A stretch of DNA of 45,084 nucleotides from an uncultured Planctomycetaceae bacterium (lineage in GTDB: Bacteria > Planctomycetota > Planctomycetia > Pirellulales > Pirellulaceae): NCBI GenBank assembly GCA_903927685.1, contig CAIYOB010000666.1:1-45084 (forward strand), in the 5' to 3' direction. The position numbers and the translations under genes were made by a program. Below the pieces are notes generated by a model. That model made no database searches, was not told the DNA's origin, and saw only the letters and a list, made by a program, of their open reading frames with translations. Below, one piece after another: positions 31,173 through 40,480 of the stretch (position 1 is its first letter; each line of letters opens with the position of its first letter).

Positions 31173-33347
31173 ATGAACACGACTTCCCGCGGGATCCACA
31201 GGATCGCCTTGCTGGCGGGAAGCCTCGCCGGCTGGCTGCTGCTCGTGGCGCCCGGTCATGGCGCCGGTTTTTCGCTGGTGTCGGCCGACCAGGTTGCCGC
31301 CGTCTTCGTCCCGGACGGCGAGCCGGAATGCGTCCAACTGGCCGCGGCGGATCTCGTCCGCGACGTGCAGAAGATCACCGGCCGCGCTCTGCCGCTGGCC
31401 GATGGCGACAGCGCGGTCGTGCTGGCGTCGCTGAACCGCCCGGAGTCCGCGGCGTTGCTGGACAAGATCGCGCCCGGCTTTGGCGACGAACTGAAAGGCA
31501 AGTGGGAGGCGTATCGCGTCGAGAGCATCGGTTCCCGCCTGATTGTCGCCGGCAGCGACGAACGGGGCACGATGTTCGGCCTGTACGCGTTCATCGAGCA
31601 GTACCTGGGCGTGGACCCGCTGTACTTCTGGGCCTCGCGCCCGCCGCAGCCGCGCCCAACGCTGGAGTGGGACGCGGTGAAACTCGTTTCCGCCGAGCCG
31701 ACGTTCCGGTTCCGCGGCTGGTTCATCAACGACGAGGACCTGCTGACCGAGTGGCAGGAAAGTGGCGGAGCACGGCATATTGACTACCCCTTTTACGCCC
31801 AGGTGGTTAACCGCGACGTGATCCGCGCCGTGGCCGAGGCGCTGGTGCGGAGCCGCTTCAATCTGATCATCCCGGCCAGCTTCGTGGACATCCTGAATCC
31901 GCCCGAGGAGGCTTTGCTGGAGGAGTGCGCCCGGCGGGGCGTGTTCTTGTCGCAGCATCATGTCGAGCCGCTGGGCGTCAGCGCGTTCGCCTACTTCAAC
32001 TATTGGAAACAGCGCGGGCGGGACCTGAAGTACTCGTATTTCAGCCATCCGGCCGAAGTCCGCGAGGTCTGGCGAGTCTACGCCCAGAAGTGGGCGGCCT
32101 ACCCGAACGTCATCTGGCAGCTTGGCTTGCGCGGCATCGCCGACCGGCCGATGTGGCTGGCCGATCCGCAGACGCCTCAATCGGACGCGGATCGGGGGCG
32201 GCTGATCTCCGAGGCGATGGCGGCTCAGGTTCAGATCCTGGACGAAGTATGCCCGCGGCAGCCGCGGTACACGTCCACCACGCTGTGGGCCGAAGGATCC
32301 TCGCTCAACCAGCAACGCCTGCTGACCATCCCGGACGGCACGATCATCGTTTTCGCCGACAACTCGCCGGGCTGGAAATGGCAGCCGGATTTCTACTCGA
32401 CGCCCCGTCATCCGCAGAATTCGTACGGCGTGTACTACCACCACGGGCTGATCGGCTCCGGTCCGCACCTGGCCCAAGTGGCGTCGCCGCACAAGACCTT
32501 CGAGTGTCTCCAAGCCGCCGTCCAAAACGGCGCCGGGACCTACGCCATTTTCAACGTCAGCAACCTCCGCGAATTCGTGCTGGGCATCGAAGCGACGGCC
32601 AAGATGACGTGGCGGCTGGAGTCGTTCGATCCGGATGCCTGGCTGGCGGACTGGGTGCGGGCCAGGTTCTCGCAGCGCCAGGACGAGATCGCCAACGCCT
32701 ATCGGATCTACTTCAACGCCTGGCAGATCCACCCGGACCAGCAGGTACCGTTCCTGATGGACGGCCAGATGTTCGCGGCCGGCAATTCGGCCCTCGGCCA
32801 GATCGCCAAGAAGTTGAAGGCCAAGACGATGGGCCGCGGCGCCAGCCCCGAACCGGTCCGGCAGGTGACGCGGGAACAGGCCCCGACCGCCGGCGCTCCG
32901 GCGGCGAGCGGCGACGCCTTCTGGGCAGGGCTGAACGACATGCACCCGCGGAGCCTGGGGCGACGCGAGACGCTCAAGCACTTGGCGGCTCAGAAAGCCA
33001 GCCTGGAACTGGTGCTGCTGCACGCCTGGGCGGCGGAGGCGAAACTGGCGGACCACGAGGCGGCTTTCCTGCGCGACAATCTGATCTACCAAAGCGCCTT
33101 CATGGTGGTGACCTGCCATTGGCTGGAGCAGGTACTGGTCGCCCACGAAGCGCTCGACCTGGGAGACCGGGCCGAGTGCGTGGCGCACTTGGAGCAAGCG
33201 GCGGCCGTCTTCGCCGGGATCTCCGACCTGGCCCGGGACTACTGCCGCGGTGAATGGGAGAACTGGTATCGAGGCTGCAAAAAGCTGAACATCTCGGCGA
33301 CCTTGAAGCGAACGGACGAGGTCCTGGAACAGGCGCGACAGGAGTAA
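31173..33347 (+). CDS. GH115 alpha-glucuronidase-like enzyme, secreted
   Basis: This 724-residue protein has an N-terminal signal peptide (RIALLAGSLAGWLLLVAPGHGA). Its order of segments fits GH115: an N-terminal alpha/beta domain, then the family signature FRFRGWFINDEDLL (about 174-187), then a TIM barrel (NLIIPASFVDI, SQHHVEPLG, TLWAEGSS, FADNSPGWKW) and helical C-terminal parts. GH115 enzymes remove (4-O-methyl-)glucuronic acid from xylan. The protein is shorter than many members, which carry an extra C-terminal beta domain. An Ala/Pro-rich loop occurs near residue 580. It is followed 6 bp later by the GH130 gene. The glucuronate released would feed the symporter and UxaC encoded downstream. 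Confidence 0.85.
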   Translation: MNTTSRGIHRIALLAGSLAGWLLLVAPGHGAGFSLVSADQVAAVFVPDGEPECVQLAAADLVRDVQKITGRALPLADGDSAVVLASLNRPESAALLDKIAPGFGDELKGKWEAYRVESIGSRLIVAGSDERGTMFGLYAFIEQYLGVDPLYFWASRPPQPRPTLEWDAVKLVSAEPTFRFRGWFINDEDLLTEWQESGGARHIDYPFYAQVVNRDVIRAVAEALVRSRFNLIIPASFVDILNPPEEALLEECARRGVFLSQHHVEPLGVSAFAYFNYWKQRGRDLKYSYFSHPAEVREVWRVYAQKWAAYPNVIWQLGLRGIADRPMWLADPQTPQSDADRGRLISEAMAAQVQILDEVCPRQPRYTSTTLWAEGSSLNQQRLLTIPDGTIIVFADNSPGWKWQPDFYSTPRHPQNSYGVYYHHGLIGSGPHLAQVASPHKTFECLQAAVQNGAGTYAIFNVSNLREFVLGIEATAKMTWRLESFDPDAWLADWVRARFSQRQDEIANAYRIYFNAWQIHPDQQVPFLMDGQMFAAGNSALGQIAKKLKAKTMGRGASPEPVRQVTREQAPTAGAPAASGDAFWAGLNDMHPRSLGRRETLKHLAAQKASLELVLLHAWAAEAKLADHEAAFLRDNLIYQSAFMVVTCHWLEQVLVAHEALDLGDRAECVAHLEQAAAVFAGISDLARDYCRGEWENWYRGCKKLNISATLKRTDEVLEQARQE

Positions 33348-33353
33348 ACGACG

Positions 33354-34370
33354 ATGAAGTTAGACCGTTTCCCAGGCAATCCGATCCTTTCACCCCACCC
33401 GGAGCACCCCTGGGAGGACTTGGCCGTGTTCAATCCGGCCGCCTGGTACGACGAACGGGCGGGCGAAGTCTTGCTGCTGTATCGCGCGGCCGAGTCCGGG
33501 CCGGAGTACAAGTGCTACTTCGGCTTGGCGAAGAGCCGGGATGGCTACCATTTCGAGCGGGTGTCCGACCAGCCGGTCTTGAATCCAAGCGTGGAAGGGT
33601 TCGACGGAGCCACGATCCAAGATCCGCGGATGGTCAAGATCGGCGATTGGTTCTATATCACCTACGCCTGCCGGCACTACCCCTTCGGCCAGTTCTGGAT
33701 CCCGAAAGAGCAACAGTATCGGCGGCCCGCGTGCCCGCCCGAGTTTCCTCGCTATCTGCGGAGCAACGCGACGTTGACGGGTTTGCTGTTGACGCAGGAT
33801 TTCCAGACCTGGATTCGCGCCGGTTGGCTGACCGATCCGCTGCTGGACGACCGCGACGTGATCCTGTTTCCGGAACAGGTGGGCGGCAAGTTCGTGATGC
33901 TGCATCGGCCGCTGGAGTGGGTCGGTCCGCGGTACGGCGTCGAGCATGCCAGCGCGTGGATCTCGTTGGCCGACGACCTGCTGGGGTTCCGCGAGAGCCA
34001 GTTGCTGATCACGAACAAGTACCCGTGGGAGACGGCCAAGCTGGGGATCAACACGCCGCCGCTCAAGACCGAGCACGGCTGGCTGACGATCTACCATGCC
34101 GTCGGGCCGGACAAGTTCTATCGCCTGGGGGCGCTGCTCTTGGACCTGGAGGATCCTCGCCGCGTCTTGCATCGCACGCCTGATTGGCTGATGCAGCCCG
34201 AGATGGACTACGAGATCGAGGGCTATTATCGCGGCGTCTGCTTTCCCTGCGGCGCCGTGGTGATCGACGGCACGCTGTTTGTGTACTACGGCGGCGGCGA
34301 CAAGTACTGTGCCGTCGCGACCTGCGGCCTGGACGACCTCGTCCAGCATTTGCGGCGTTGCCCTGGGTGA
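33354..34370 (+). CDS. GH130-family glycosidase/phosphorylase
   Basis: This 338-residue five-bladed beta-propeller protein shows the GH130 pattern: an N-terminal FPGNPILSPHPEHPWE, then LLYRAAESGPEYKCYFGLAKS, IQDPRMVKIGDWFYITYA with the likely general-acid Asp, DDRDVILFPE, and VYYGGGDKYCAVAT. No signal peptide is present, so it is cytoplasmic. Members cleave or phosphorolyse beta-mannosides and related sugars. The exact linkage cannot be predicted. It is tightly linked to the secreted GH115 gene (6 bp) and the symporter gene (32 bp), so it may process an imported oligosaccharide. Confidence 0.8.
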   Translation: MKLDRFPGNPILSPHPEHPWEDLAVFNPAAWYDERAGEVLLLYRAAESGPEYKCYFGLAKSRDGYHFERVSDQPVLNPSVEGFDGATIQDPRMVKIGDWFYITYACRHYPFGQFWIPKEQQYRRPACPPEFPRYLRSNATLTGLLLTQDFQTWIRAGWLTDPLLDDRDVILFPEQVGGKFVMLHRPLEWVGPRYGVEHASAWISLADDLLGFRESQLLITNKYPWETAKLGINTPPLKTEHGWLTIYHAVGPDKFYRLGALLLDLEDPRRVLHRTPDWLMQPEMDYEIEGYYRGVCFPCGAVVIDGTLFVYYGGGDKYCAVATCGLDDLVQHLRRCPG

Positions 34371-34402
34371 GGGCGGCAGCTTGGCGAGCCTGGGAGGAAC
34401 TT

Positions 34403-36382
34403 ATGCACCCGTTGGACATCGGTATCATCGTAGTCTATCTCGCGGTGATGATCGCCGTGGGCTGGGTAGTCGCCAAGTGGGCGTCGCGCAGCAGCGAATC
34501 GTATTTCCTGGCCGGCAAAAGCCTGCCCTGGTGGATTATCGGGATCGCCCACGGCTCCAGCGGCATCGACATCACGGGCACGATGTGGTTCGTGATGATG
34601 CTGTACGTGTACGGCGTCAAGGCGGTCTGGCTGTTGTGGGTCTGGCCGCTGTTCAACGTGCTGTTCCGAATGATGTACCTGGGCGTCTGGGTGCGGCGAT
34701 CCAACGTGCTGACCGGCGCCGAGTGGATGCGGACGCGGTTCGGCTACGGTTGGGGCGCGGAACTGGGCTACCTCAGTGTGGTGCTGTACGCGCTGGTCAG
34801 CGTCGTGGGGTTCCTCAGCTATGCTTTTCGCGGCATCGGGCAATTCTGCGTTCCCTATTTGCCGTGGGGCGAGTTGATCGCCTTGCCCGCCTGGCTGGGC
34901 GGAGCGATGCTGCCGGCGGCGGACGTTTACGCCACGGTGATCCTGCTGATCACCGGCAGTTACTGCGTGGTGGGCGGCATGTACAGCGTGGTGCTGAACG
35001 ACCTGATCCAGTTCTCGCTGATCGTCGTGGCCGCCCTGGTGATCGCCGGGGTGGCGATCGCGCAGACGACGCCGGAGCAGATTGCGGCCAACGTGCCGGA
35101 CGGCTGGGACCAACTGTTCTTCGGGCTGCAGATCGATCATCACTGGGCCGAGCGCGGCCTGCCGGCCTTGGACGCCAAGATCCAGGCTCCCGTGGCCCAC
35201 GGGGGCGACGGCTACGCGCTGTTCGGCTTCTTCATCAGCATGCTGTTCCTCAAGGGCGTGCTGGTCAGCATGGCCGGCCCGACGCCCAACTACGCCATCC
35301 AGCATGTCCTGTCCACCCGCAGTCCGCGCGAGGCCGCACTGGAGAACATGGTCATGTGCGTGGCCTCGCTGCTGCCCCGCTTCCTGTTCATCGGCGGCAT
35401 CACCGTCATCGCGATCGTGTTCTTCCAGCCGGACCTGCAGCAGGCGCTGAACCGCGTGGAAGCGGAGCAGACCGCAAAGCTGCAGGCCGAGGCGCTGCAG
35501 GACGGTGAGCCGCTGGCGGTCAAGCTGCAGAAGGCCCAAGTGAAAACGGCGCGCGCGGAGGTCGAGGCGGTCCTGCCCAAGGTCATCCAGGGCGGCAGCT
35601 ATGTGCCGGTCGGCTGCAAGGGACTGATCCTGGCCGGCCTGCTGGCTGCGTTCATGAGCACCTTCGTCTCGACGGTCAATTCCGGCGCCGCCTATGTGGT
35701 CAACGATATCTACAAACGCTATCTGAACCCCAACGCCACGCCGCGCCGGCTGGTGACCTTGGGCTATGGGACTTCGATCGGCGTAATCATCTTGGGCATC
35801 CTGTTCGGCTACGCGACGCAGGGCGTCCACTCCATCACCGAGTGGATCGTCTCCGGCCTGGTCCCGGCATTTGTGGCGCCGAACGTCCTGAAGTGGCACT
35901 GGTGGCGGTTCAATGGGTTTGGTTTCTTCGCCGGAATGTTGGCCGGCACGGCCGCCGCGTTGGCCCTGCCGTCGTTGGTGCCGGGCATTCATCCGGTCAG
36001 CCTGTTCTGGTCCATCCTGGCGATCAGCACGGCCGCGTCCCTGAGCGGCTGCCTGCTGACGCCGCCCGACCGCGAAGAGACATTGAAGAGCTTCTACCGC
36101 ACGGTGCGGCCGTGGGGCTGGTGGGGGCCCATCTACCGCAAACTGCGCGAGGAACTGCCGGACTTGGAGCGGAACCGCGATTTCCCCCGCGACGTGTTCA
36201 ACCTGGCCGTCGGGCTGGTGTGGCAGACGGCGATGGTGGCCTTGCCGATCTACGTGGTGCTCCAGCAATGGGGTCGTGCCGGGACTTGCCTGGCCGTCTT
36301 CGGCATTACCTCGGTGGTGCTGAAGTTCAGCTGGTACGACCGCTTGGGTCCCGGCGAAATGTACTTGGCGGAGGATCGCTAG
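34403..36382 (+). CDS. Sodium:solute symporter family (SSS) transporter
   Basis: This 659-residue membrane protein starts at ATG 34403 behind GGGAGG; an upstream in-frame extension is the shadow of the previous gene. It has about 13 hydrophobic helices. SSS signatures are YFLAGKSLPWW near residue 35, the sodium-site region (GSSGIDITGTMWF) and FMSTFVSTVNSGAAYVVNDIY in the C-terminal half. A charged, helical insertion of about 45 residues (350-395; RVEAEQTAKLQAEAL) lies in a loop between membrane helices and is unusual for the family. It should couple sodium to sugar-acid or sugar uptake, with glucuronate or a short uronate oligomer most likely from context. Confidence 0.85.
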   Translation: MHPLDIGIIVVYLAVMIAVGWVVAKWASRSSESYFLAGKSLPWWIIGIAHGSSGIDITGTMWFVMMLYVYGVKAVWLLWVWPLFNVLFRMMYLGVWVRRSNVLTGAEWMRTRFGYGWGAELGYLSVVLYALVSVVGFLSYAFRGIGQFCVPYLPWGELIALPAWLGGAMLPAADVYATVILLITGSYCVVGGMYSVVLNDLIQFSLIVVAALVIAGVAIAQTTPEQIAANVPDGWDQLFFGLQIDHHWAERGLPALDAKIQAPVAHGGDGYALFGFFISMLFLKGVLVSMAGPTPNYAIQHVLSTRSPREAALENMVMCVASLLPRFLFIGGITVIAIVFFQPDLQQALNRVEAEQTAKLQAEALQDGEPLAVKLQKAQVKTARAEVEAVLPKVIQGGSYVPVGCKGLILAGLLAAFMSTFVSTVNSGAAYVVNDIYKRYLNPNATPRRLVTLGYGTSIGVIILGILFGYATQGVHSITEWIVSGLVPAFVAPNVLKWHWWRFNGFGFFAGMLAGTAAALALPSLVPGIHPVSLFWSILAISTAASLSGCLLTPPDREETLKSFYRTVRPWGWWGPIYRKLREELPDLERNRDFPRDVFNLAVGLVWQTAMVALPIYVVLQQWGRAGTCLAVFGITSVVLKFSWYDRLGPGEMYLAEDR

Positions 36383-36430
36383 AGACCAGGCCCGGCACCC
36401 CGCGGTTCCCGGGGTTGGACACGACCATCC

Positions 36431-37669
36431 ATGAGCGAATTCCTGCATAACGATTTCCTGCTGAAGACCGCGCCGGCCCGGCGGCTGTATCACGAATTCG
36501 CCGCCGGGCTGCCGATCATCGACTATCACAATCATCTCGATCCACACGACCTGGCCGACGACCGCCGGTTCGAGAATCTGACGCAATTGTGGATCGCCAC
36601 GGACCCGTACAAGCATCGGGCGATGCGGATCGCCGGCGTGCCGGAGCGGTTGATCACGGGCGCCGCCACGGACCGCGACAAGTTCGACGCCTGGGCGGCC
36701 ATCGTGCCGCAGACGTTGGGCAATCCGCTGTTCCACTGGACGGCGCTCGAACTGAAACGCCATTTCGACATCGACGAACTGCTCTCGCCGGAGTCCGCGG
36801 CGCGGATCTGGAACGTCTGCCAGGAACGGTTGCAGGCCGCCGACTGTTTCGCGCGGGGCTTGATCGCCCGAGCCAACGTCGCGTACCTTTGCACCTCGGA
36901 CCGGCTCCAGGACGATCTCGACGCGCATGCGCGACTGGCCGAATCGGGATTCGCGACCCGCGTGCTGCCGTCGCTCCGCGTCGACGACGATCCGGCGCTG
37001 GATCACGCCCGCTTGGCCGAACGGCTCGACTTTTTTCAGCAGCGGGGCTGCCGGCTGGCCGACCACGCGGTCACCCGGTTTGACTCGCCAGCGCTGAGCG
37101 TGCTCGCTCGCGAATACGCCCAACGCGGCTGGATTCTGCAACTGCACATCGGCGCCCAGCGTCAGACCAGCACCAGGTTGCGGCAACTGGCCGGTCCCGC
37201 GGGCGGCTACGCCACCATCGGGCCGAGTTGCGACATCTCCGGGCTGTGCCGGTTCCTGGACGACTTGGAACAGGCCGGCTGCCTGCCGCGGACGATTCTG
37301 TATCCCCTGAATCCGGCCGATTACGCCGCCTTGGCGACCGTGACCGGCTCCTTTGCCGAAGACGGCGTGCGCGGCAAGCTCCAACTGGGGCCCGCCTGGT
37401 GGTACAACGACCATGCGTTGGGTATCCGCCAGCACCTGGATGCCTTGGCCAGCTACGGTCTGCTGTCCACGTTCATCGGCATGACCACCGACTCGCGGAG
37501 CCTGCTGTCGCTGGCTCGCCACGAGTACTTCCGCCGGATCCTGTGCGACTGGCTGGGCGACCAGGTTCAAGCCGGCACGCTGCCCGGCGACGACCGGCTG
37601 CTCGCCCCGCTGATCCGCAAAGTGTGCCACGCCAACGCTAGTCAATGGCTGGCGGTCGACAGAGACTGA
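36431..37669 (+). CDS. uxaC: Glucuronate isomerase
   Basis: This 412-residue amidohydrolase-fold enzyme converts glucuronate to fructuronate (and galacturonate to tagaturonate). Family marks are the N-terminal IIDYHNHLDPHDLADDRRFE, a CTSDRLQDDLDAH segment, LQLHIGAQR, LGPAWWYNDH, and the C-terminal GMTTDSRSLLSLARHEYFRR. It is shorter than the roughly 470-residue E. coli enzyme but retains these conserved blocks. It starts 48 bp after the symporter gene. Together with GH115 it is the strongest evidence that the locus handles glucuronic acid. The next pathway enzyme is present only as a fragment (27915-28180). Confidence 0.9.
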   Translation: MSEFLHNDFLLKTAPARRLYHEFAAGLPIIDYHNHLDPHDLADDRRFENLTQLWIATDPYKHRAMRIAGVPERLITGAATDRDKFDAWAAIVPQTLGNPLFHWTALELKRHFDIDELLSPESAARIWNVCQERLQAADCFARGLIARANVAYLCTSDRLQDDLDAHARLAESGFATRVLPSLRVDDDPALDHARLAERLDFFQQRGCRLADHAVTRFDSPALSVLAREYAQRGWILQLHIGAQRQTSTRLRQLAGPAGGYATIGPSCDISGLCRFLDDLEQAGCLPRTILYPLNPADYAALATVTGSFAEDGVRGKLQLGPAWWYNDHALGIRQHLDALASYGLLSTFIGMTTDSRSLLSLARHEYFRRILCDWLGDQVQAGTLPGDDRLLAPLIRKVCHANASQWLAVDRD

Positions 37670-37718
37670 GCCGCGTTTGAGAATCACCCCACCACGCACC
37701 GCAAGGAGCTTCGCCACC

Positions 37719-39509
37719 ATGTCCACAAGTCGCTTGTCCCTGCTCGTTCTGGCCCTCGTTCTCCTCGTTCGCCCCGCCGCCGCCGCGGAGTCTCCCACGC
37801 GGTTCAGCGCGGTCCAGCTGGGGGCGGTGGGAGACGGCCAAGTCGATTGCACCGCCCCCATCCAGCAGGCCCTCGACGCCGCAGGCCAGGCCGGCGGCGG
37901 AATCGTCGAACTTCCGTCGGGCTCGTTCCTGCTCAAGGGAACGCTGTCCGTTCCGCGCGGCGTCACGCTGCAGGGGACGTACCGCGTTCCGCCGACCAAG
38001 GCCAATATGACGGAAGCTCCCGATGGAACCACACTCCTGGCCTATTCCGGGCGCGGCGCGGAACAGGGGCCGCCGCTGATTCGCCTGGCGGGCAGCAATT
38101 CGGCCATCGCCGGGCTTGTCGTCATGTATCCGGAGTGGAAGCAGACCGACGTGCCGCCCGTGCCTTATCCGCCCACCGTCTACTCGGAGAACACCGAGAA
38201 CGTCGGCGTCTGCGAGTGCTGCTTCCTCAATTCCTACGAAGCCATCAAGCTGGTCCGCGCCGCGCGGCACCTGGTCCGGAACGTGACCGGCTATCCCAGC
38301 AAACGCGGTCTGTTCGTCGACGAATGCTACGACATCGGCCACATCGAGAACATCCACTTCTGGCCCTTCGGCGTCGCCTATCAACCGGACAATCCCTACT
38401 GCAAATGGGTCAACACGGAGGGCGTGGCCTTTGAATTGGCGCGGACCGACTGGCACTACGTCTCGAATACGTTCTGTTTTGGGTACGGCGTCGGATACAA
38501 GTTTTCGGAGTCCAAAGCCGGCAGCACGAACGGGAACTTCCTGGGGCTGGGCGCCGACTCGTGCCGCCGTGCGGTGCTGGTCGAACAGGCCCAGGCCCCG
38601 GGCTTGCTGATCACCAACGGCGAGTTCGTGGGGCGCTGGGGCAGCCAGGACTCGGTCTGCGTCGAGATCGCCCCGCAGGCCGAGGGCAAGGTGAGTCTCA
38701 CGAACTGTTCCTTCTGGGGACCGATCGACCGTTGCGTCTGGATGCGGAGTCCCTTCGGCCAGTTCACCGCCACGGCCTGCCACTTCGTCCATTGGGACAA
38801 CCACCAGAAGGGCTCGCCGGCGATTCAACTGGACGCCGGCAAGGCGATCGTGCAGGGCTGCACTTTCGAGGCCGACGGGACGCAGGTGCAGGTCGCTGAG
38901 CAAGTCCGTTCGGCGATCCTGCTGGGGAACCAGGCTCAGGGCGGATTCCGTGCCGAGAACCGCGCGGGCCAGCGCGTCCAGCTGTTGGCTAACGAGACGA
39001 ATCCCTTGGAGGCGGCGCCGGAGGCTCGCGTGAATTACCGGATTGAAATCGGGTCGCCGGGCGATGGAGCGTACTTGCGCGGCTGGCACGGCCGCGACCG
39101 GATCCCTGCCGGCGAGTCGTTCCGCGGCATGCGTTGGTCTGCCCCCAATTCCCAGCTCAGCCTGCCGGTCGTGCCCGGCACGTCCTACGAACTCACACTC
39201 GAGATCTCCATGCCCAAGCCGGCCGAAGACGCGGAAGCCGGGCTGTATCTGGCGGACCAGCGGCTGGCGGCCTTTTCGCCGACGGAAAGGCAGGTCGTCG
39301 TCCAGTTGCCTCCGTCTCCCACGGACCGAGTCGTGCTGGAACTTCGCTGCCGGGGCTGGATTCCCCGCGAAATCGATCCGAATTCCAAAGATGATCGCAC
39401 TTTGGGCGTCACCGTGACCGCGGTGCGGATGCGGGCCAAGGACGCGCCGCCGCGGGTCTTCGACGCGAACGTCGGGGATTGGATCGCCGAATCGCCTGAG
39501 GACCGCTAA
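37719..39509 (+). CDS. Secreted parallel beta-helix protein (pectate-lyase superfamily)
   Basis: This 596-residue protein starts at ATG 37719 behind AAGGAG. The signal peptide (LSLLVLALVLLVRPAAA) ends at about residue 24. The mature N-terminus FSAVQLGAVGDGQVDCTAPI and then QQALDAAGQAGGGIVELPSG is the classic entry into Pectate_lyase_3-type right-handed beta helices. Imperfect helical rungs run to about residue 430 and a beta-sandwich-like tail (about 440-596) may bind carbohydrate. Catalytic residues are not identifiable by eye. It is the last plus-strand gene of the locus and may act on an uronate-containing polymer outside the cytoplasm. Confidence 0.7.
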   Translation: MSTSRLSLLVLALVLLVRPAAAAESPTRFSAVQLGAVGDGQVDCTAPIQQALDAAGQAGGGIVELPSGSFLLKGTLSVPRGVTLQGTYRVPPTKANMTEAPDGTTLLAYSGRGAEQGPPLIRLAGSNSAIAGLVVMYPEWKQTDVPPVPYPPTVYSENTENVGVCECCFLNSYEAIKLVRAARHLVRNVTGYPSKRGLFVDECYDIGHIENIHFWPFGVAYQPDNPYCKWVNTEGVAFELARTDWHYVSNTFCFGYGVGYKFSESKAGSTNGNFLGLGADSCRRAVLVEQAQAPGLLITNGEFVGRWGSQDSVCVEIAPQAEGKVSLTNCSFWGPIDRCVWMRSPFGQFTATACHFVHWDNHQKGSPAIQLDAGKAIVQGCTFEADGTQVQVAEQVRSAILLGNQAQGGFRAENRAGQRVQLLANETNPLEAAPEARVNYRIEIGSPGDGAYLRGWHGRDRIPAGESFRGMRWSAPNSQLSLPVVPGTSYELTLEISMPKPAEDAEAGLYLADQRLAAFSPTERQVVVQLPPSPTDRVVLELRCRGWIPREIDPNSKDDRTLGVTVTAVRMRAKDAPPRVFDANVGDWIAESPEDR

Positions 39510-39609
39510 GTCATTCGAAATCATCTCGCGGTTGCGCGTCACGGATCCATCGATTTTCTGGCTTTCTGTCTCCGCGACATCGCTACTTCGGCACTCTTCG
39601 ATTTACTCC

Positions 39610-40401
39610 CTATACCCAACTCAGCGGGTCACGCTCCTGCCGGCTGGCCCAGACGGTTAGCGCAGGGAAGCGAGCGGCCAACTGGTCCGCCAGGGTTTCG
39701 ACCGCAAACCGCTCGCTGGCGAAATGCCCGGGCAGCAGAAGTGCGATCCCGCGGGCTTCCGCTTCGAGGCACGTGTGGAACGTGGTTTCGCCGGTCACCA
39801 GGGTGTCGCAGTCCGCTTGCCGGGCCGGTTCGAGAAACTCGCCGGCCGCACCACAGGCGACCGCTACGCGGCGGCACGACTGGTCGGCGCCGCCCACAAC
39901 GTGCAACCCGCCGAGCCCAAGAAACGCCTTGAGCCGTCCGGCCAATTCGCCCAGCGCCACCGGGTGCGCGAACGTTCCGAAACGCCCCGCCCCGAGGATC
40001 GGCGATGCGCTCGGCTTGGCGATCAACGGCGTGAGATCCGCCAGTCCCAGGCCCTCGGCCAGCTGCTGGTTGATCCCGGCGGCCGCAGAATCGAACGCGG
40101 TGTGCGGACTGAAGACGGCTACGTCCGCGCGAATCAGACGCAGCAGCAGTCGTCCGGGCGTGCTGTCCGTCGTCAATCGCTTGAGCGGCCGGAAGGGCAT
40201 GGGATGATGCGTGACGATCAGGTCGGCGGCTTCGGCGACCGCCTCGTCGGCGCTCGCCGGCGTCACCGTCAGGCAGGTCATGATCCGGCGAACGCTCCGT
40301 TGCGGATCTCCAACCAAGAATCCCACATTGTCCCAGTCCTCGGCCAACTGGAGCGGCGCGAATTGTTCCAAGAATTCACAGACGGTTTGCAGGGGAATCA
40401 T
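39610..40401 (-). CDS. Nif3-like dinuclear metal-centre protein (YbgI/DUF34 family)
   Basis: This 263-residue protein has DWDNVGFLVG (22-31) at the N-terminus and the metal ligands of the family: H65/H66 in VTHHPM, H100 with D104 in SPHTAFDS, and H226 with E230 in PGHFASER. These make the dinuclear site of the hexameric Nif3 fold. The family is conserved nearly everywhere, and its biochemical role is unclear (often annotated as GTP cyclohydrolase type 2-like). It is convergent with the beta-helix gene and divergent from the next plus-strand gene. Confidence 0.9.
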   Translation of the reverse strand: MIPLQTVCEFLEQFAPLQLAEDWDNVGFLVGDPQRSVRRIMTCLTVTPASADEAVAEAADLIVTHHPMPFRPLKRLTTDSTPGRLLLRLIRADVAVFSPHTAFDSAAAGINQQLAEGLGLADLTPLIAKPSASPILGAGRFGTFAHPVALGELAGRLKAFLGLGGLHVVGGADQSCRRVAVACGAAGEFLEPARQADCDTLVTGETTFHTCLEAEARGIALLLPGHFASERFAVETLADQLAARFPALTVWASRQERDPLSWV

Positions 40402-40424
40402 GCTCCAGCTCCCGGGAAGGCCCT

Positions 40425-40453
40425 TTGAAATTGTGCCGCTGGTCGTTTACTGT
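40425..40453 (+). promoter_or_regulatory. Candidate promoter of the sugar-phosphate isomerase-like gene
   Basis: TTGAAA (40425-40430, five of six to consensus) and TACTGT (40448-40453) are spaced by 17 bp. They lie in the 79 bp gap between divergent genes, about 30 bp before the GTG start. Confidence 0.45.
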
Positions 40454-40480
40454 AGTGGCCTCTGGAAGGAAGGAAAACCC

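Noticed and set aside
34286..38032. 1248-codon open frame on the minus strand across GH130, SSS, UxaC and the beta-helix gene
   Set aside because: It spans four well-supported plus-strand genes and has low-complexity His/Gln/Arg content. It is a GC-driven antisense shadow.
40211..40480. N-terminal extension of the sugar-phosphate isomerase-like protein
   Set aside because: The extension overlaps the divergent Nif3-like gene and has no TIM-barrel features. A GTG with a good ribosome binding site and a promoter upstream marks 40481 as the start.
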